From CALJFL01 sp039964455 (GTDB lineage: Bacteria > Pseudomonadota > Gammaproteobacteria > Pseudomonadales > Halieaceae), in the NCBI GenBank assembly GCA_039964455.1, contig JBDVXK010000010.1, positions 274,362 to 338,361 of the forward strand: a stretch of 64,000 bases of DNA, given 5' to 3'. Below the pieces are notes generated by a model that saw nothing but the letters and a program-made list of their open reading frames with translations, was not told the origin of the DNA and ran no database searches. Shown here piece by piece: positions 1-9,216 of the stretch. Made by a program: the position numbers and the translations under genes. Numbering within the stretch: position 1 is the stretch's first letter; every line of letters starts with the position of its first letter.

Positions 1-1
1 T

Positions 2-823
2 GCCAATGACGGCGCATTTCTGCGTGAAAACGCACGTCACAGCGCCCCCACGGTAACCTGGATAGGCCACGCCACACTGTTGATGCAGATGGAACATGTG
101 ACGTTCCTCACCGATCCTGTCTGGTCTAATCGACCCAGCCCCGTGCCTGTGGTGGGCCCTAGCCGATTTGTAGCGCCTGGTCTTGCTATTGATGACCTGC
201 CACCCATCGATTTTGTATTGATCTCTCACAATCACTACGATCACCTGGATTTGCCCACGCTGTCTGCACTCGCCAAGCGCAGTGCAAACACGACGTTTTT
301 TGTGCCGTTGGGGAATGCAGATCTCTTACACAGCAGAGGTATTAGTAATGTGCAGGAGCTCGACTGGGGTCAAGCGGTAACCTACGAGGGCGCTACAATT
401 CATTGCCTTCCCTCCCAGCATTGGAGCAAACGCAGTCTCACAGATGCACACGAGGCTCTCTGGTCGTCCTGGGCGGTCACGGGCGAGGAAAAGCGGTTTT
501 ATTTCTCTGGCGATACCGGCTATTTCGCCGGCTTTGAAGACATTGGCAAACGGCTTGGACCATTTGACCTAGCGGCAGTACCCATTGGTGCATACGAACC
601 ACGGGCAATGATGCGCGAGTCACATATGAACCCCGAGGAAGCTGTAAAGGCAGCACAAGATCTACAGGCCAGGCGAGCGATTGCCATGCACTTTGGCACT
701 TTCGACCTGTCCGATGAGCCTCTGGAAGAGCCACCTCAACGCTTTAAAGCTGCAGCGACAGATTCGGCGCTGGGTGACACTGACGCGTGGGTGTTTGATA
801 TCGGTGAAACGCGCCATTTCTAA
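2..823 (+). CDS. MBL-fold hydrolase, NAPE-PLD/UlaG-like (5' partial)
   Basis: Metallo-beta-lactamase-fold protein of the NAPE-PLD/UlaG-like group; the substrate cannot be told. The reading frame is open to the left edge of the window, and the family's N-terminal motif (TWIGHAT then LTDPVW) is encoded from about base 56, upstream of the first usable internal start (TTG at 80). The true start therefore lies outside the window. Visible metal motifs are SHNHYDHLD (HxHxDH), QHW, SGDTGY and MHFGTFDLSDEP, in the family's order. It probably acts as a cytoplasmic zinc hydrolase on a phosphodiester or lactone-like substrate (family inference). It converges on the thiolase gene 60 bp downstream. Confidence 0.85.
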   Translation, partial: ANDGAFLRENARHSAPTVTWIGHATLLMQMEHVTFLTDPVWSNRPSPVPVVGPSRFVAPGLAIDDLPPIDFVLISHNHYDHLDLPTLSALAKRSANTTFFVPLGNADLLHSRGISNVQELDWGQAVTYEGATIHCLPSQHWSKRSLTDAHEALWSSWAVTGEEKRFYFSGDTGYFAGFEDIGKRLGPFDLAAVPIGAYEPRAMMRESHMNPEEAVKAAQDLQARRAIAMHFGTFDLSDEPLEEPPQRFKAAATDSALGDTDAWVFDIGETRHF

Positions 824-884
824 CTCACATCTATCGGTCAGCATTTTTTCGGGGCTATGATGTACTAGGCTGAGTGTTCGTCTT

Positions 885-2390
885 TTAATTGGCGAAGGTA
901 AAGTTCAGGCGATATTCCTGCTCCGGGTCAGCTGTTACGCTGATGAGCCGGCCGGCCGGTTCTTTTGCGAGCATCTTCTGTACCGTTTCCTGGTCGTTAT
1001 CAGCGGTGCAGCTGACGAAGCGTTTACCCAGGTCGGTCTCACACAACACAATTCCTTGCACGGGTTGATCCTGCATATAGTTGATCGTGTAGGAGATTAC
1101 TTTTCCGGCGGTTGGATTCAGGTCCTGCTCCATTCGCGGTAACTCATCCTGGTCGATGACCGTATCGGCGCTAGCCCAATCAACGGTGCTGGGCTGGCAG
1201 GAAAAAATACCAGTTGCGTGCTTACTTAAAACCCCACCGTTGGCATGTATCAGGGCATATTCCTCTGGTTTGGCCCTGATCTGAGACCACATTTCCGCCA
1301 GCCCATGGGCGCTGTAATTGTTACCCGGTCCACCAAAGAAGGGTAGGCCGCCGGTCAGTGTCAGGCTTCCGTCGGCCGGAAGGCCAAGGTGGTCGCTAAT
1401 AGCAGTGACGGCGCAAGGGAAGCAGCTATAGATGTCGATCAGGCTCATGTCCTCAGCCGTTTTTCCCGCCATATTCAGCGCCTGGTCTACCACTCGGGTG
1501 GCCATTTCTGAAGTACTTGGGTCGGGCCTAATGGTGAGGTCGACTTCCATACCCTGGGCTCCGCCGTGCAAATAAACCCAATTGTCCTCGGCGATACCCA
1601 GCTCGCGTGCCTTGCCAACTGTCGTCATCAAGAGGGCGGCGCCAAGATTCACGCTGTCCTGGGCGATCATACGTTTTGTATATAGATCGGTTAGAGGGGC
1701 GGCGGCGAGAATTTCTTCGGCGCTCATTGCCGTGGGAAACATTGAGTAAGGATTGCGACTTGCCACCGCACTGAATTCTTCCAGCATGCGTGCGGTGTCG
1801 GCCAGGTAACTCCCCTTGTCCATGCCCAGCTTCAGGCGACGGGCCTGTTCTATCAGGATGTAGTAGAACAGCGGCATGACCATACCGTTATGGCGCTCCT
1901 GATCGTTGGCAACATACTTGCCAAAACCGCGGTCTTCCAGCGGTTCTTCAAACTCTTCTTCCCAGTCAAGTGTGAGACCGTTGCGCTTGGCGTTGCGCTG
2001 GTTCTTGATGGCTTCAGATCCCGCCAGTAAAACCATTTCCTTGCGTCCGGTAGCGAGATCGGCAAAAAATTCGAACAGTAAAGATTGTGGTTCGTTACCA
2101 CCGGTTTCACTGTAGATTCGATGCTGCGGGTTTGCGCCGATAACCTTGGCAATAGACTGAGGCGGATTATTACTGCGGCCCTGATCTGTGGCCCAGATGC
2201 TGGCTGAGTCTGAAAAAATCTTGATGACAGCTATGGTATCAATGGCCTCGGCAACCCCGGAGCCACCCGCTGCCTCAAGCGCTGCCTGAGCGGCACTGGC
2301 AGCAATATGCATGGGGGAGGACTCGGTGGGCTGGCGCTCCACATACTGGCCCGCAGCCACCAGAATCGGGGTGTTATCACTGATACTCAT
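885..2390 (-). CDS. Thiolase-like acetyl-CoA acetyltransferase (501 aa)
   Basis: Thiolase-superfamily protein, close to the SCP-x/'thiolase-like protein type 1' group with an added C-terminal domain. The N-terminus (ILVAAGQYVER) and the region IDIYSCFPCAV followed by SAHGLAEMW match the catalytic core of that group. Length 501 aa is larger than a classical thiolase (about 390-400) and agrees with the extra C-terminal beta domain. It would cleave or form a 3-ketoacyl-CoA in the cytoplasm. Its ATG overlaps the stop of the upstream luciferase-like gene as TAATG, so the two are translationally coupled and probably act on one CoA-linked or steroid/terpenoid-like substrate (inference). Confidence 0.85.
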   Translation of the reverse strand: MSISDNTPILVAAGQYVERQPTESSPMHIAASAAQAALEAAGGSGVAEAIDTIAVIKIFSDSASIWATDQGRSNNPPQSIAKVIGANPQHRIYSETGGNEPQSLLFEFFADLATGRKEMVLLAGSEAIKNQRNAKRNGLTLDWEEEFEEPLEDRGFGKYVANDQERHNGMVMPLFYYILIEQARRLKLGMDKGSYLADTARMLEEFSAVASRNPYSMFPTAMSAEEILAAAPLTDLYTKRMIAQDSVNLGAALLMTTVGKARELGIAEDNWVYLHGGAQGMEVDLTIRPDPSTSEMATRVVDQALNMAGKTAEDMSLIDIYSCFPCAVTAISDHLGLPADGSLTLTGGLPFFGGPGNNYSAHGLAEMWSQIRAKPEEYALIHANGGVLSKHATGIFSCQPSTVDWASADTVIDQDELPRMEQDLNPTAGKVISYTINYMQDQPVQGIVLCETDLGKRFVSCTADNDQETVQKMLAKEPAGRLISVTADPEQEYRLNFTFAN

Positions 2391-3403
2391 TACACAATCT
2401 CTGAAATAGTACGAAGCTCGTCTTTGTCGGTGGTCGCGATGAGCAACGTGGTCACCTTGGAATCACGCCAGGCTTGCAGGCGATCCTTGATCCGATCCTT
2501 GGGTCCTGTCAGTGTCATGGCATCGGCCAGCTCATCGGGAATGACCTGAGCCGCCTCGTCACGCTTACCTTCGGCGAACAATTCCTGAATCTTGTTCGCT
2601 TCCGCCTCAAAGCCCATACGTACAAATAGGTCCTTGTGAAAGTTTGTGCTCTTGGCTCCCATGCCACCAACGTAAAAGGCCATGTGGTATTTGAAAGGAA
2701 TCAATCCAGCCTCAACATCATCGGTGATGTTTACTTGAACCATTTGGGCAATATCAAAGTCGGGCTTCATGTTGGTTAACGATTCGCTGTACACGCTCTC
2801 GTCATAGGGGTTGTAAAACAAGGGTATCCAGCCATCGGCAATCTCCGTAGAGAGTGCAATGTTCTTGGGACCCTCTGCGCCAAGGTAGATAGGGATTCGA
2901 TTTCTGAGTGGATGCACAATGGGCTTTAGCGGTTTGCCAAGGCCCATGCCATCATCACCGGGGTAGGGCAATGGGTAGTGCGGACCGTCGTTAGTAACCG
3001 GGGCCTCCCGGGCAAAAACTTGGCGGATTATATCAACGTACTCGCGGGTGCGGGCCAGCGGCTTGGGGAAAGGCTGTCCGTACCAGCCCTCAACAACTTG
3101 TGGCCCGGAAACACCGAGGCCGAGCATGAAGCGGCCATTGGAGAGTAGATCCAGACTTAACGCGTGCATGGCACAGGATGTAGGCGTGCGGCCAGAAAGC
3201 TGCACTATGGCCGTGCCCAGCTTGATTTTTTCGGTTTGAGCGCCAATCCAGCACAGTGGGGTGAATGCATCGTTGCCCCACGCCTCGGCAGACCATACTG
3301 AATCAAAGCCCAGCTTTTCTGCTTCCTGGGCCATTTCTACGAAATTGGGGTTGGGCGCTGCTCCCCAGTAACCCTGAGCCAGGCCCAGCTTTAAGTCTGC
3401 CAT
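2390..3403 (-). CDS. LLM-class flavin/F420-type oxidoreductase (337 aa)
   Basis: Luciferase-like monooxygenase family protein with a single TIM-barrel domain. The N-terminal EKLGFDSVWSAEAWGNDAF, the KLGTAIVQLSGRTP strand and the GRFMLGLGVSGPQVVEGWYG segment are typical of the group usually annotated as F420-dependent oxidoreductases. Whether the real cofactor here is F420 or FMN cannot be read from sequence. Its stop overlaps the thiolase start by one base, so it is the first gene of a two-gene operon. A sequence like the Shine-Dalgarno (aggagat on the minus strand) lies just before the ATG. Confidence 0.85.
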   Translation of the reverse strand: MADLKLGLAQGYWGAAPNPNFVEMAQEAEKLGFDSVWSAEAWGNDAFTPLCWIGAQTEKIKLGTAIVQLSGRTPTSCAMHALSLDLLSNGRFMLGLGVSGPQVVEGWYGQPFPKPLARTREYVDIIRQVFAREAPVTNDGPHYPLPYPGDDGMGLGKPLKPIVHPLRNRIPIYLGAEGPKNIALSTEIADGWIPLFYNPYDESVYSESLTNMKPDFDIAQMVQVNITDDVEAGLIPFKYHMAFYVGGMGAKSTNFHKDLFVRMGFEAEANKIQELFAEGKRDEAAQVIPDELADAMTLTGPKDRIKDRLQAWRDSKVTTLLIATTDKDELRTISEIV

Positions 3404-3454
3404 TGATCAATCTCCTAGTTGGTCTCGAAAATTTAACGAGCTGAAATTTATATA

Positions 3455-3645
3455 ATCGGCGTACAAGAAAGTATAGCCGTCACCGATTCCGACTTGGGAT
3501 TATTCCCTAAGCCGCGTGGCTTTACTATCGTTTCAACCTCAGTCATCAAGGTATTGAAGATCTACTCGTCGAGATAGGCATCTTCGTCACCCACAAATCC
3601 CATACTTCAACCTATCAGCCAGCACCCTTAGCCGGCATAAGTTCT
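3455..3645 (+). mobile_element. Degenerate IS6-type transposase N-terminal remnant
   Basis: No long open frame, but the reading AWLYYRFNLSHQGIEDLL is visible around 3513-3566. It matches the N-terminus of the transposase at 27279. Downstream bases run into the same junction sequence (...cagcaccc-tagccgg) seen in the composite repeats at 23.3 and 35.5 kb. This is therefore an old copy of the truncated form, not of the complete IS. It fills the 264-bp gap between the divergent LLM-family and acyltransferase genes. Confidence 0.7.
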
Positions 3646-3667
3646 TGAATTTCATTTACGATCGCCA

Positions 3668-5551
3668 ATGACAGGTATACTGCTGAGCATGGCAACAATA
3701 AATGAAAGGAAGCCCGCCAGCGAGGCGTACACGCTACTGGCCGAACCGGCGTTCCTGCAGCAACTTGAGGAGGTTGCGCAAGCCGCGGGCAAGGATGCGC
3801 AGCAGGCCCGCAAGTACGCCCGCAAGTGCTTGGCTGAAATGGCCGCCACACCTAGTGAGTCCTGGCTGTCCCCCGCATCGAAGTTTGCCCGTTTCATATT
3901 TACACGCAGTTATGAGCCGGCGCTGGATATCAATACCGACGCGCTCGAACAATTACGCGAGCTGTCGCAGGATCACCTTCTACTGTTCCTGTGGTCGCAC
4001 AAGTCGCACATGGATAGCTTTGCCTTCCTGGTGTCCCTGTATGAAAACGGCTTTAAGCCGCTGCCGCTGGTATTCGCTGGCATCAATATGAACTTCCTGG
4101 GCTTTGGTACGCTGGCGCGCAAGGTGGGTTCGATCTTCCTGCGGCGTGAGTTTCACAACGACCCTATCTACAAACTGGTGTTTCGGCACTATATCGACTA
4201 TTTGATTCGCAACCGCTTGCCGCTGACCTGGTCGATTGAGGGCGCACGTTCTCGAACCGGCAAGCTGTCGCCACCCAAGCTGGGTATTCTCAACTGGGTG
4301 CTGGAAGCCTGTGAACGTGAGCAGATGAAGGACGTGAAGTTCGTGCCGGTGTCGATTGCTTTTGATCGCATCGCGGAAATTGATGACTATGTGGCGCTGC
4401 AACAGGGCCTGCCAAAGCGCAAGGAATCCCTGCGCTGGTTCCTCGATTTTATCTTCGGGATGAAGGAGCCCTACGGCAAAATATATGTGCGCTTTGCCGA
4501 TCCCGTTTCTATTGAGGATGTTGCCGGACTTACAGATGGTGCGAGTGCGGATGGCGCAGACGAGGGCGGTGAAGATGAAGGGCCGTCCCTTGCTACTCTC
4601 GTGGCCTTCGAGGTCTGCACGCGAATTGAACAGGTTACACCGATCAAGGCTGCGGACGTTCTTACCATGGTACTGCTGGGCGCTGATGGCAGAGCGCTGA
4701 CCGAGGAAGAGATCTACCGACAGTCCCGGGAAATCGCGCAGTTGGTCCGTGAGCGCGATCTGCCCCTGGCCAGGGGCTTCAGCCTGGAAGGTCTGAAGCA
4801 GGTGTCCGCTGCATTACTCTCCATGCGTAGCTCGAAGCTGGTGAAGGAGTTCAGCAAGGGCAGTGTGCCGGTGTTTTATATACCGGAGGAGTGTCAAATC
4901 GCCGCCGCTTATTATCGCAACACTATCACGCATTATTTCCTGGCTGCCGCCCTGGGTGAAGTTGCCCTGGCCCTTGGCTCCAGTGATATCAGCGTTACCG
5001 GTGAAGGCGAATTGCGCGAGCGTGTTGAAAAGGCTCGCGACCTGTTCAAATTCGAATTCTTTTTCCGGCCCAAGGAGGAGGTATTCCAGAGGGTGCTGCA
5101 AGAGACAGCGCGGCGCTATCCCCAGTGGCACAGCACAGATATCTCCCTTGTAAAACAGTTACGGCAGTCTCCTCCGCGTTTCGCACATGCCATCTTGCGC
5201 TCGATGGCCGAGGCCTACTATGTTGTGGCAAGCGCACTGGCAGCAATGGGCGAGGAGCCTGTGGCCGACAGGAAAGCCTTTATCTCCAGCCTGTTGCAGC
5301 GCGGCCGTGAAATGTTATTGCGCCGCCAGATAAGCGGGGAATCATCCGTATCCAGTGACCTGTATACAACAGCACTTAAACTGGCCGACCACCGTCAGTT
5401 GCTGAATGCCGATGATGCCCAGCTTGCTGAGCGTCGCGAGGCTTTCCTAGAAGAGACCTGCCGCATGCTCGGCGCTATCAACCTGCTGCAGGATTGTTAC
5501 AACGAAGCCTGGTTTGGGCCCAGTACTACCGCAATCTCAGGAAATCGATAG
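3668..5551 (+). CDS. PlsB-like glycerol-3-phosphate/lysophosphatidate acyltransferase (627 aa)
   Basis: Acyltransferase of the PlsB/PlsC superfamily, which transfers an acyl group from acyl-ACP or acyl-CoA to glycerol-3-phosphate or a lysophospholipid at the membrane. All four family blocks are visible: SHKSHMDSF (H-x4-D, near residue 110), IFLRREF, EGARSRTGK and FVPVSIAFDR. At 627 aa it is shorter than E. coli PlsB (about 807 aa), having a reduced N-terminal region. Second ATG at 3689 is an alternative start; neither has a strong Shine-Dalgarno. It may be a second, specialised PlsB paralogue. The gene converges on a small secreted-protein gene with 13 bp between stops. Confidence 0.88.
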   Translation: MTGILLSMATINERKPASEAYTLLAEPAFLQQLEEVAQAAGKDAQQARKYARKCLAEMAATPSESWLSPASKFARFIFTRSYEPALDINTDALEQLRELSQDHLLLFLWSHKSHMDSFAFLVSLYENGFKPLPLVFAGINMNFLGFGTLARKVGSIFLRREFHNDPIYKLVFRHYIDYLIRNRLPLTWSIEGARSRTGKLSPPKLGILNWVLEACEREQMKDVKFVPVSIAFDRIAEIDDYVALQQGLPKRKESLRWFLDFIFGMKEPYGKIYVRFADPVSIEDVAGLTDGASADGADEGGEDEGPSLATLVAFEVCTRIEQVTPIKAADVLTMVLLGADGRALTEEEIYRQSREIAQLVRERDLPLARGFSLEGLKQVSAALLSMRSSKLVKEFSKGSVPVFYIPEECQIAAAYYRNTITHYFLAAALGEVALALGSSDISVTGEGELRERVEKARDLFKFEFFFRPKEEVFQRVLQETARRYPQWHSTDISLVKQLRQSPPRFAHAILRSMAEAYYVVASALAAMGEEPVADRKAFISSLLQRGREMLLRRQISGESSVSSDLYTTALKLADHRQLLNADDAQLAERREAFLEETCRMLGAINLLQDCYNEAWFGPSTTAISGNR

Positions 5552-5564
5552 TGGTTAGCCCAGG

Positions 5565-6263
5565 CTACTTTTCAGCGACGAAAGTTACCGTGCAGTTAGT
5601 CAGAAGGGCTCTTTCATACGTTCGAATACCTGAGAGGCCGGACATCATAGGAGCCATCCAGTCGCTATCGAGCTGGTCAAGAAAGTTGCCCAGTCTTTCC
5701 TTGGTGGGTGCACGCACCATGATCAACAGTTTCCCAGCGTCCTCTCCCGTCAGGAAGCCATGAATAGAAAGCGACACATCTTCGAAGCCCCGCGTGGTTG
5801 CTTCGTCGTTGATACGGGTTAGCTTTTCTTCATACGATTGAACGTCATCTGTGGAGATAACCAAATTCCAGTTCGAATGGGTATCGCCCACATCAAGCAA
5901 TAGCTCCTCGGAAAAATGCAGGCTCAGGCTGTCCGAGCGCGAGATCGTTCGCTTTACCCGTAACTTGCTGGCCTGCTCAAGTACGCCCTCATTGTAGATT
6001 GAGGCACCCATCGCCGACGCGTGATCGTTGAACGTATGCCAGTAGTAAACTTCTCCGGGCCGATAGAAACCCGCTATAGACAGGCACACTCCTCCCGCAG
6101 TGGCCTCGATTGCCTTGCCGATGGCGGCCCCGTTTTTCTGCGCCCACTCCATATATGCTACTGGATCCTCGGCGTTAATAGTAACCACCGACATAGCCGG
6201 GGTAGCGAATGTCTGCGTGGAAAAAACTAATGCTGCGCTTGCCAATACTGCCCTGTATTTCAT
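5565..6263 (-). CDS. Secreted protein with two alpha/beta-barrel-like halves, unknown function
   Basis: I do not recognise the family. Residues 1-20 form a Sec signal peptide (hydrophobic core AVLASAALVF, cleavage near TFA-TP), so the product is periplasmic. The mature part appears to contain two related halves. Each begins with a strand then 'Y..(K/W)' helix, and later the pattern S-I-x-G-F plus a GE pair (SIAGFYRPGE and SIHGFLTGED). This resembles a tandem dimeric alpha/beta-barrel (ferredoxin-like) fold. No metal or catalytic motif is obvious. Only one Cys pair candidate is seen (GVCLS and LTNCT). Confidence 0.6.
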   Translation of the reverse strand: MKYRAVLASAALVFSTQTFATPAMSVVTINAEDPVAYMEWAQKNGAAIGKAIEATAGGVCLSIAGFYRPGEVYYWHTFNDHASAMGASIYNEGVLEQASKLRVKRTISRSDSLSLHFSEELLLDVGDTHSNWNLVISTDDVQSYEEKLTRINDEATTRGFEDVSLSIHGFLTGEDAGKLLIMVRAPTKERLGNFLDQLDSDWMAPMMSGLSGIRTYERALLTNCTVTFVAEK

Positions 6264-6476
6264 CGTAGCTCTCCGTTTTCTGTACCTGCGTCTTGAGGTG
6301 TCTTGTCCTGCACAGTGACCGGTAAAACTTTGCCACAGAGAGAGTGTAGCTTGCCTTCAGGGACTTGCCAGAATTAGGCTGCGCATATTTCGGAAAATTA
6401 CAGGCAGCGATAGGTGAAAAAAGGGAACGAGACTGAAGTATTTAGCGTCGCAATAACCTGCGATAGCGCATCGCGC

Positions 6477-7484
6477 CTAGAGAGTCGCCGCGGGATAGCG
6501 GATATACGTTGCAACCATCAATTGTGCGAAAGTATCAGGCTCAGGTCGCTCTCCTTTCAACAGGCCTGATTGGCGCAAGTCATCCTCAAATATGCGGATA
6601 ATCTGATCTAGTTCCAGATCATCACTATGTGTTTCCCACGCCGAGTGTTCCTTATGATCAGCAAAGCAGTAGCCTTTCCAAGAAATGGAGTAGCGGATTT
6701 GCGACCAAGAATATTCCGCAAGGTCTTCGTTGCCAGCGCGCAGCGCCCAGTGGTCTTCTCCAAGATGATGAAGGCGGGTGCCAGCTTCGATGGCAGGCAA
6801 TCTGTGGACTCGCTGGGCGACTCGTTCAACGCCATGAAACACTTTATCGGTGTCAATTAAAATCGCTGAATTATGCTGGGCTGGGACCGCTTCGCGAGCG
6901 CCATCTGCGCCATTGGGATAAAACGTAAAGGCGCCTCCCTTTGCCGCTCCAAACCAGGAAACGCAAGTGAGTATTCTGACCCGCCAGTGATCAAATAAGC
7001 CAGAGTGCAGCATACACACCAACAGCCATTGCGGCGCATTCTTGCGATTGGCACCACGGAATTCAGGCACGTCCGTATGAATTGCGAGCTCCTGCCCCGG
7101 TATCAGTAGATTCGCATAGACGATTGCGGGAACAATGTCTTCACAGCCAGAAATTTCCCTCGCAGCGAGCTGCATTTTTGGATGTTCCAAAAATGGCTCA
7201 ACGCCGGCCACACGCTTTTCATTGCCGTAAGCGTAAGTCTCCCGAAAGTAATTGGTTCGACTCTGGGCGGTTTCAGGATCATCCTGATTACCGCCACCAT
7301 CAAGCCCATGAGCAACATAATTGAGACCAACATCAAACCGCTGGGGTAAGGATTCACCGAGTCCATCGCTGGTGGCCTCCTCGGCATAGGTACCGAAACT
7401 GCCAAAGGACTCGGCAATACGCAGCATGTTTTCCGCTTCCTCAGGTCGAAGAAATGGGTCCATGTGTAAGTAAGTGCATGTCAT
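6477..7484 (-). CDS. Probable 2-oxoglutarate/Fe(II) oxygenase-like protein (335 aa)
   Basis: No signal peptide. The central part reads AIHTDVPEF followed about 65 residues later by GAFTFYP and KVFHGVERV, which fits the H-x-D...H iron-binding triad of 2OG-Fe(II) oxygenases (family assignment by motif only). The N-terminus (HMDPFLRPEEAENMLRIAE) resembles the start of prolyl-hydroxylase-type domains. The substrate is unknown. The gene stands alone; its downstream side ends in a 213-bp gap before the secreted protein gene. Assignment is moderate because the 2OG-binding Arg is not clearly identified. Confidence 0.55.
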   Translation of the reverse strand: MTCTYLHMDPFLRPEEAENMLRIAESFGSFGTYAEEATSDGLGESLPQRFDVGLNYVAHGLDGGGNQDDPETAQSRTNYFRETYAYGNEKRVAGVEPFLEHPKMQLAAREISGCEDIVPAIVYANLLIPGQELAIHTDVPEFRGANRKNAPQWLLVCMLHSGLFDHWRVRILTCVSWFGAAKGGAFTFYPNGADGAREAVPAQHNSAILIDTDKVFHGVERVAQRVHRLPAIEAGTRLHHLGEDHWALRAGNEDLAEYSWSQIRYSISWKGYCFADHKEHSAWETHSDDLELDQIIRIFEDDLRQSGLLKGERPEPDTFAQLMVATYIRYPAATL

Positions 7485-7829
7485 AACCCGTTAGATACAA
7501 CATTAAGCCCTGATACACAACATTCGCATGCCTGTAAAAATAGCCCTCATTGATTCTGATAACTGAGCTTGAGATATTTGCGAAATGCTCACCTATTGAA
7601 ATGCACTTGGTTGTGCGCCAGTGATCATAAAAAACCGAACTCCTAACCTCTGACGAAGCCCTTTCTTTCAGGATACTTGTCGCCTCCGATTCTTCACCAG
7701 TAAGTGCGCGCTCTGGAGTAAGCCATGAAATATTATCGGAATCTCAGGATCAGTGCGTTCGGTGAGTGGACCAAAGCTGTCGGTTGAGGCGCAAGAGCCT
7801 GATTACTTCAAACCCGAGGCTTCAAATTG
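7485..7829. other. 345-bp gap with an IS6-type transposase C-terminal remnant
   Basis: No complete gene is seen. The only recognisable content is the transposase tail at 7725-7787 (listed separately). Near its left end, two imperfect direct repeats of GATACA(C)AACAT lie about 17 bp apart just upstream of the 2OG-oxygenase-like gene, and could be a regulatory site. Confidence 0.4.
7725..7787 (+). mobile_element. IS6-type transposase C-terminal remnant
   Basis: The short frame reads YYRNLRISAFGEWTKAVG then stop. It aligns with the last residues of the transposase at 27279-27978 (HYRDLRVSAFAEWSRAVA). Upstream sequence is out of frame and no terminal inverted repeat was recognised, so only the tail of an older, diverged copy survives. 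Confidence 0.7.
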
Positions 7830-9149
7830 TCAAAATTGTTCTGAAACGTGAGGAAGAAACCATTCCTTTAGCTGGCTCATCACGCGTGGGTCGTGAAGCA
7901 TTCCCAGATGCCCTAGATTGTAAAAAATCTTTGTATGTTCTTTGGGAAAAACAAGGTTCAAGTCTGGGTTCTTATGCCTGCCCGTTGCGCTGGATGGGTG
8001 TACCAGGCCATCCCCAAGCAATCTGCCGATCTTTTCGCCCGAACGCTTGGAGAGAGTAGCTGCAATTGCATAGTGCTTGATGCCATCGGTCAAAGGTGTG
8101 GGTATTCGAAGGTCGGTATTATCTTTGTGTTCATCATGACGCTGCCAGTCTTCATCCTGCACGTTTCCGTGACGTAGGTCGGTGATGCCTGCGCTCCGAA
8201 TTCGACCCAGTGCTGATAAGGGCGCGGTGTATGGACTAAAGGTCAGACTTTTCTGTAGCCAATACCCACCGCGCTCCAGAACGGCGCCATGATGTGGCGT
8301 CCCCACATACACTGCCTTATCGACCTTGGTTAGCCAAGCGTGGCCGTCCTTTTCTGCGACGTGCATAGCGCTGCGAGTGAGTAGCCCGCCCATACTGAAT
8401 CCAATGAAGCTGATCGACTCAATTGGCACCGGCCAGGTGTTAATCAAGCCCGATAATTGTTCGCAGAGCTCGCGAGCATTGGTTGAGATATTGCGGCCTG
8501 AATTGTAGAGAGCGTAGACCGGTGTGTAGTCGCTGTCTTCAGCTAGTGCTTCGGCATGGTTGTGTTGCTTTGAGGTCCACTCACAGTCATTCATGCTGAG
8601 ACCATGAGCCAGGATCAGAAGCCTACCTGTAGGAGAGAAGTCGCGCTCTGCCAGTGCTGTTGGTTGTGGATAAACCTCGACGGAACGTCTTTCTGTTTCA
8701 AACAGGTCGGCGAAGGCTGGTGCGTCTTCGGCTGACTGCGGGTTATTGATATCGTCTGATTTCTCAGGCCGCTCGATAGGCGGCAGGAGGACGCGCAGTC
8801 GCATGGGGATCGCCAGTGAGTTGCCGCTGTTCGCCAGGTGATCCCCGCAGATGCCGTTTAACGCGGCAATCAGGGCCTCTCGGTGTGGCCCTGGTGGCAG
8901 GGTGCGGTCTAGCGTTGGCGCTATGTGCCCTAATACCCAGTCAGACGTTATCCTTGTTGTTCCGATTATCCGCCGGATTGACTCATGGACGAGGCCTGCA
9001 ATGCCTGGAGCGCGCCCCTCGGGTGCTTCACCAAGCGGGAAGGGCGTGGCCGCTATGTTGCGGTACATTCCCTCGACGATAGTCGTCACTTCTTGAGCGG
9101 CGTCAAAGCCCAGTTGTGCGCTGCCCTTAAGCGCTTTTCCCGTTTCCAC
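7830..9149 (-). CDS. Alpha/beta hydrolase, lipase/PGAP1-like (439 aa)
   Basis: Contains an alpha/beta-hydrolase core: LLILAHGLSMND (oxyanion strand), FIGFSMGGLLTRSA (GxSxG nucleophile elbow with Ser), VYVGTPHHGA and a late histidine (LGHLGMLHDPRV). This is the layout of cytoplasmic esterases/lipases related to PGAP1-like proteins. About 150 residues precede the core and show no signal peptide. GTG start at 9149 is supported by AGGAG eight bases upstream on the minus strand. It follows the ribbon-helix-helix gene by 67 bp on the same strand and is probably co-transcribed and controlled with it. Confidence 0.75.
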   Translation of the reverse strand: METGKALKGSAQLGFDAAQEVTTIVEGMYRNIAATPFPLGEAPEGRAPGIAGLVHESIRRIIGTTRITSDWVLGHIAPTLDRTLPPGPHREALIAALNGICGDHLANSGNSLAIPMRLRVLLPPIERPEKSDDINNPQSAEDAPAFADLFETERRSVEVYPQPTALAERDFSPTGRLLILAHGLSMNDCEWTSKQHNHAEALAEDSDYTPVYALYNSGRNISTNARELCEQLSGLINTWPVPIESISFIGFSMGGLLTRSAMHVAEKDGHAWLTKVDKAVYVGTPHHGAVLERGGYWLQKSLTFSPYTAPLSALGRIRSAGITDLRHGNVQDEDWQRHDEHKDNTDLRIPTPLTDGIKHYAIAATLSKRSGEKIGRLLGDGLVHPSSATGRHKNPDLNLVFPKEHTKIFYNLGHLGMLHDPRVMSQLKEWFLPHVSEQF

Positions 9150-9216
9150 AGTGGCATCTCCTTAATTGGGTATAACGACATGGCGCCATTCGCCGTTAAC
9201 GGATTTCTTCAGGCCT

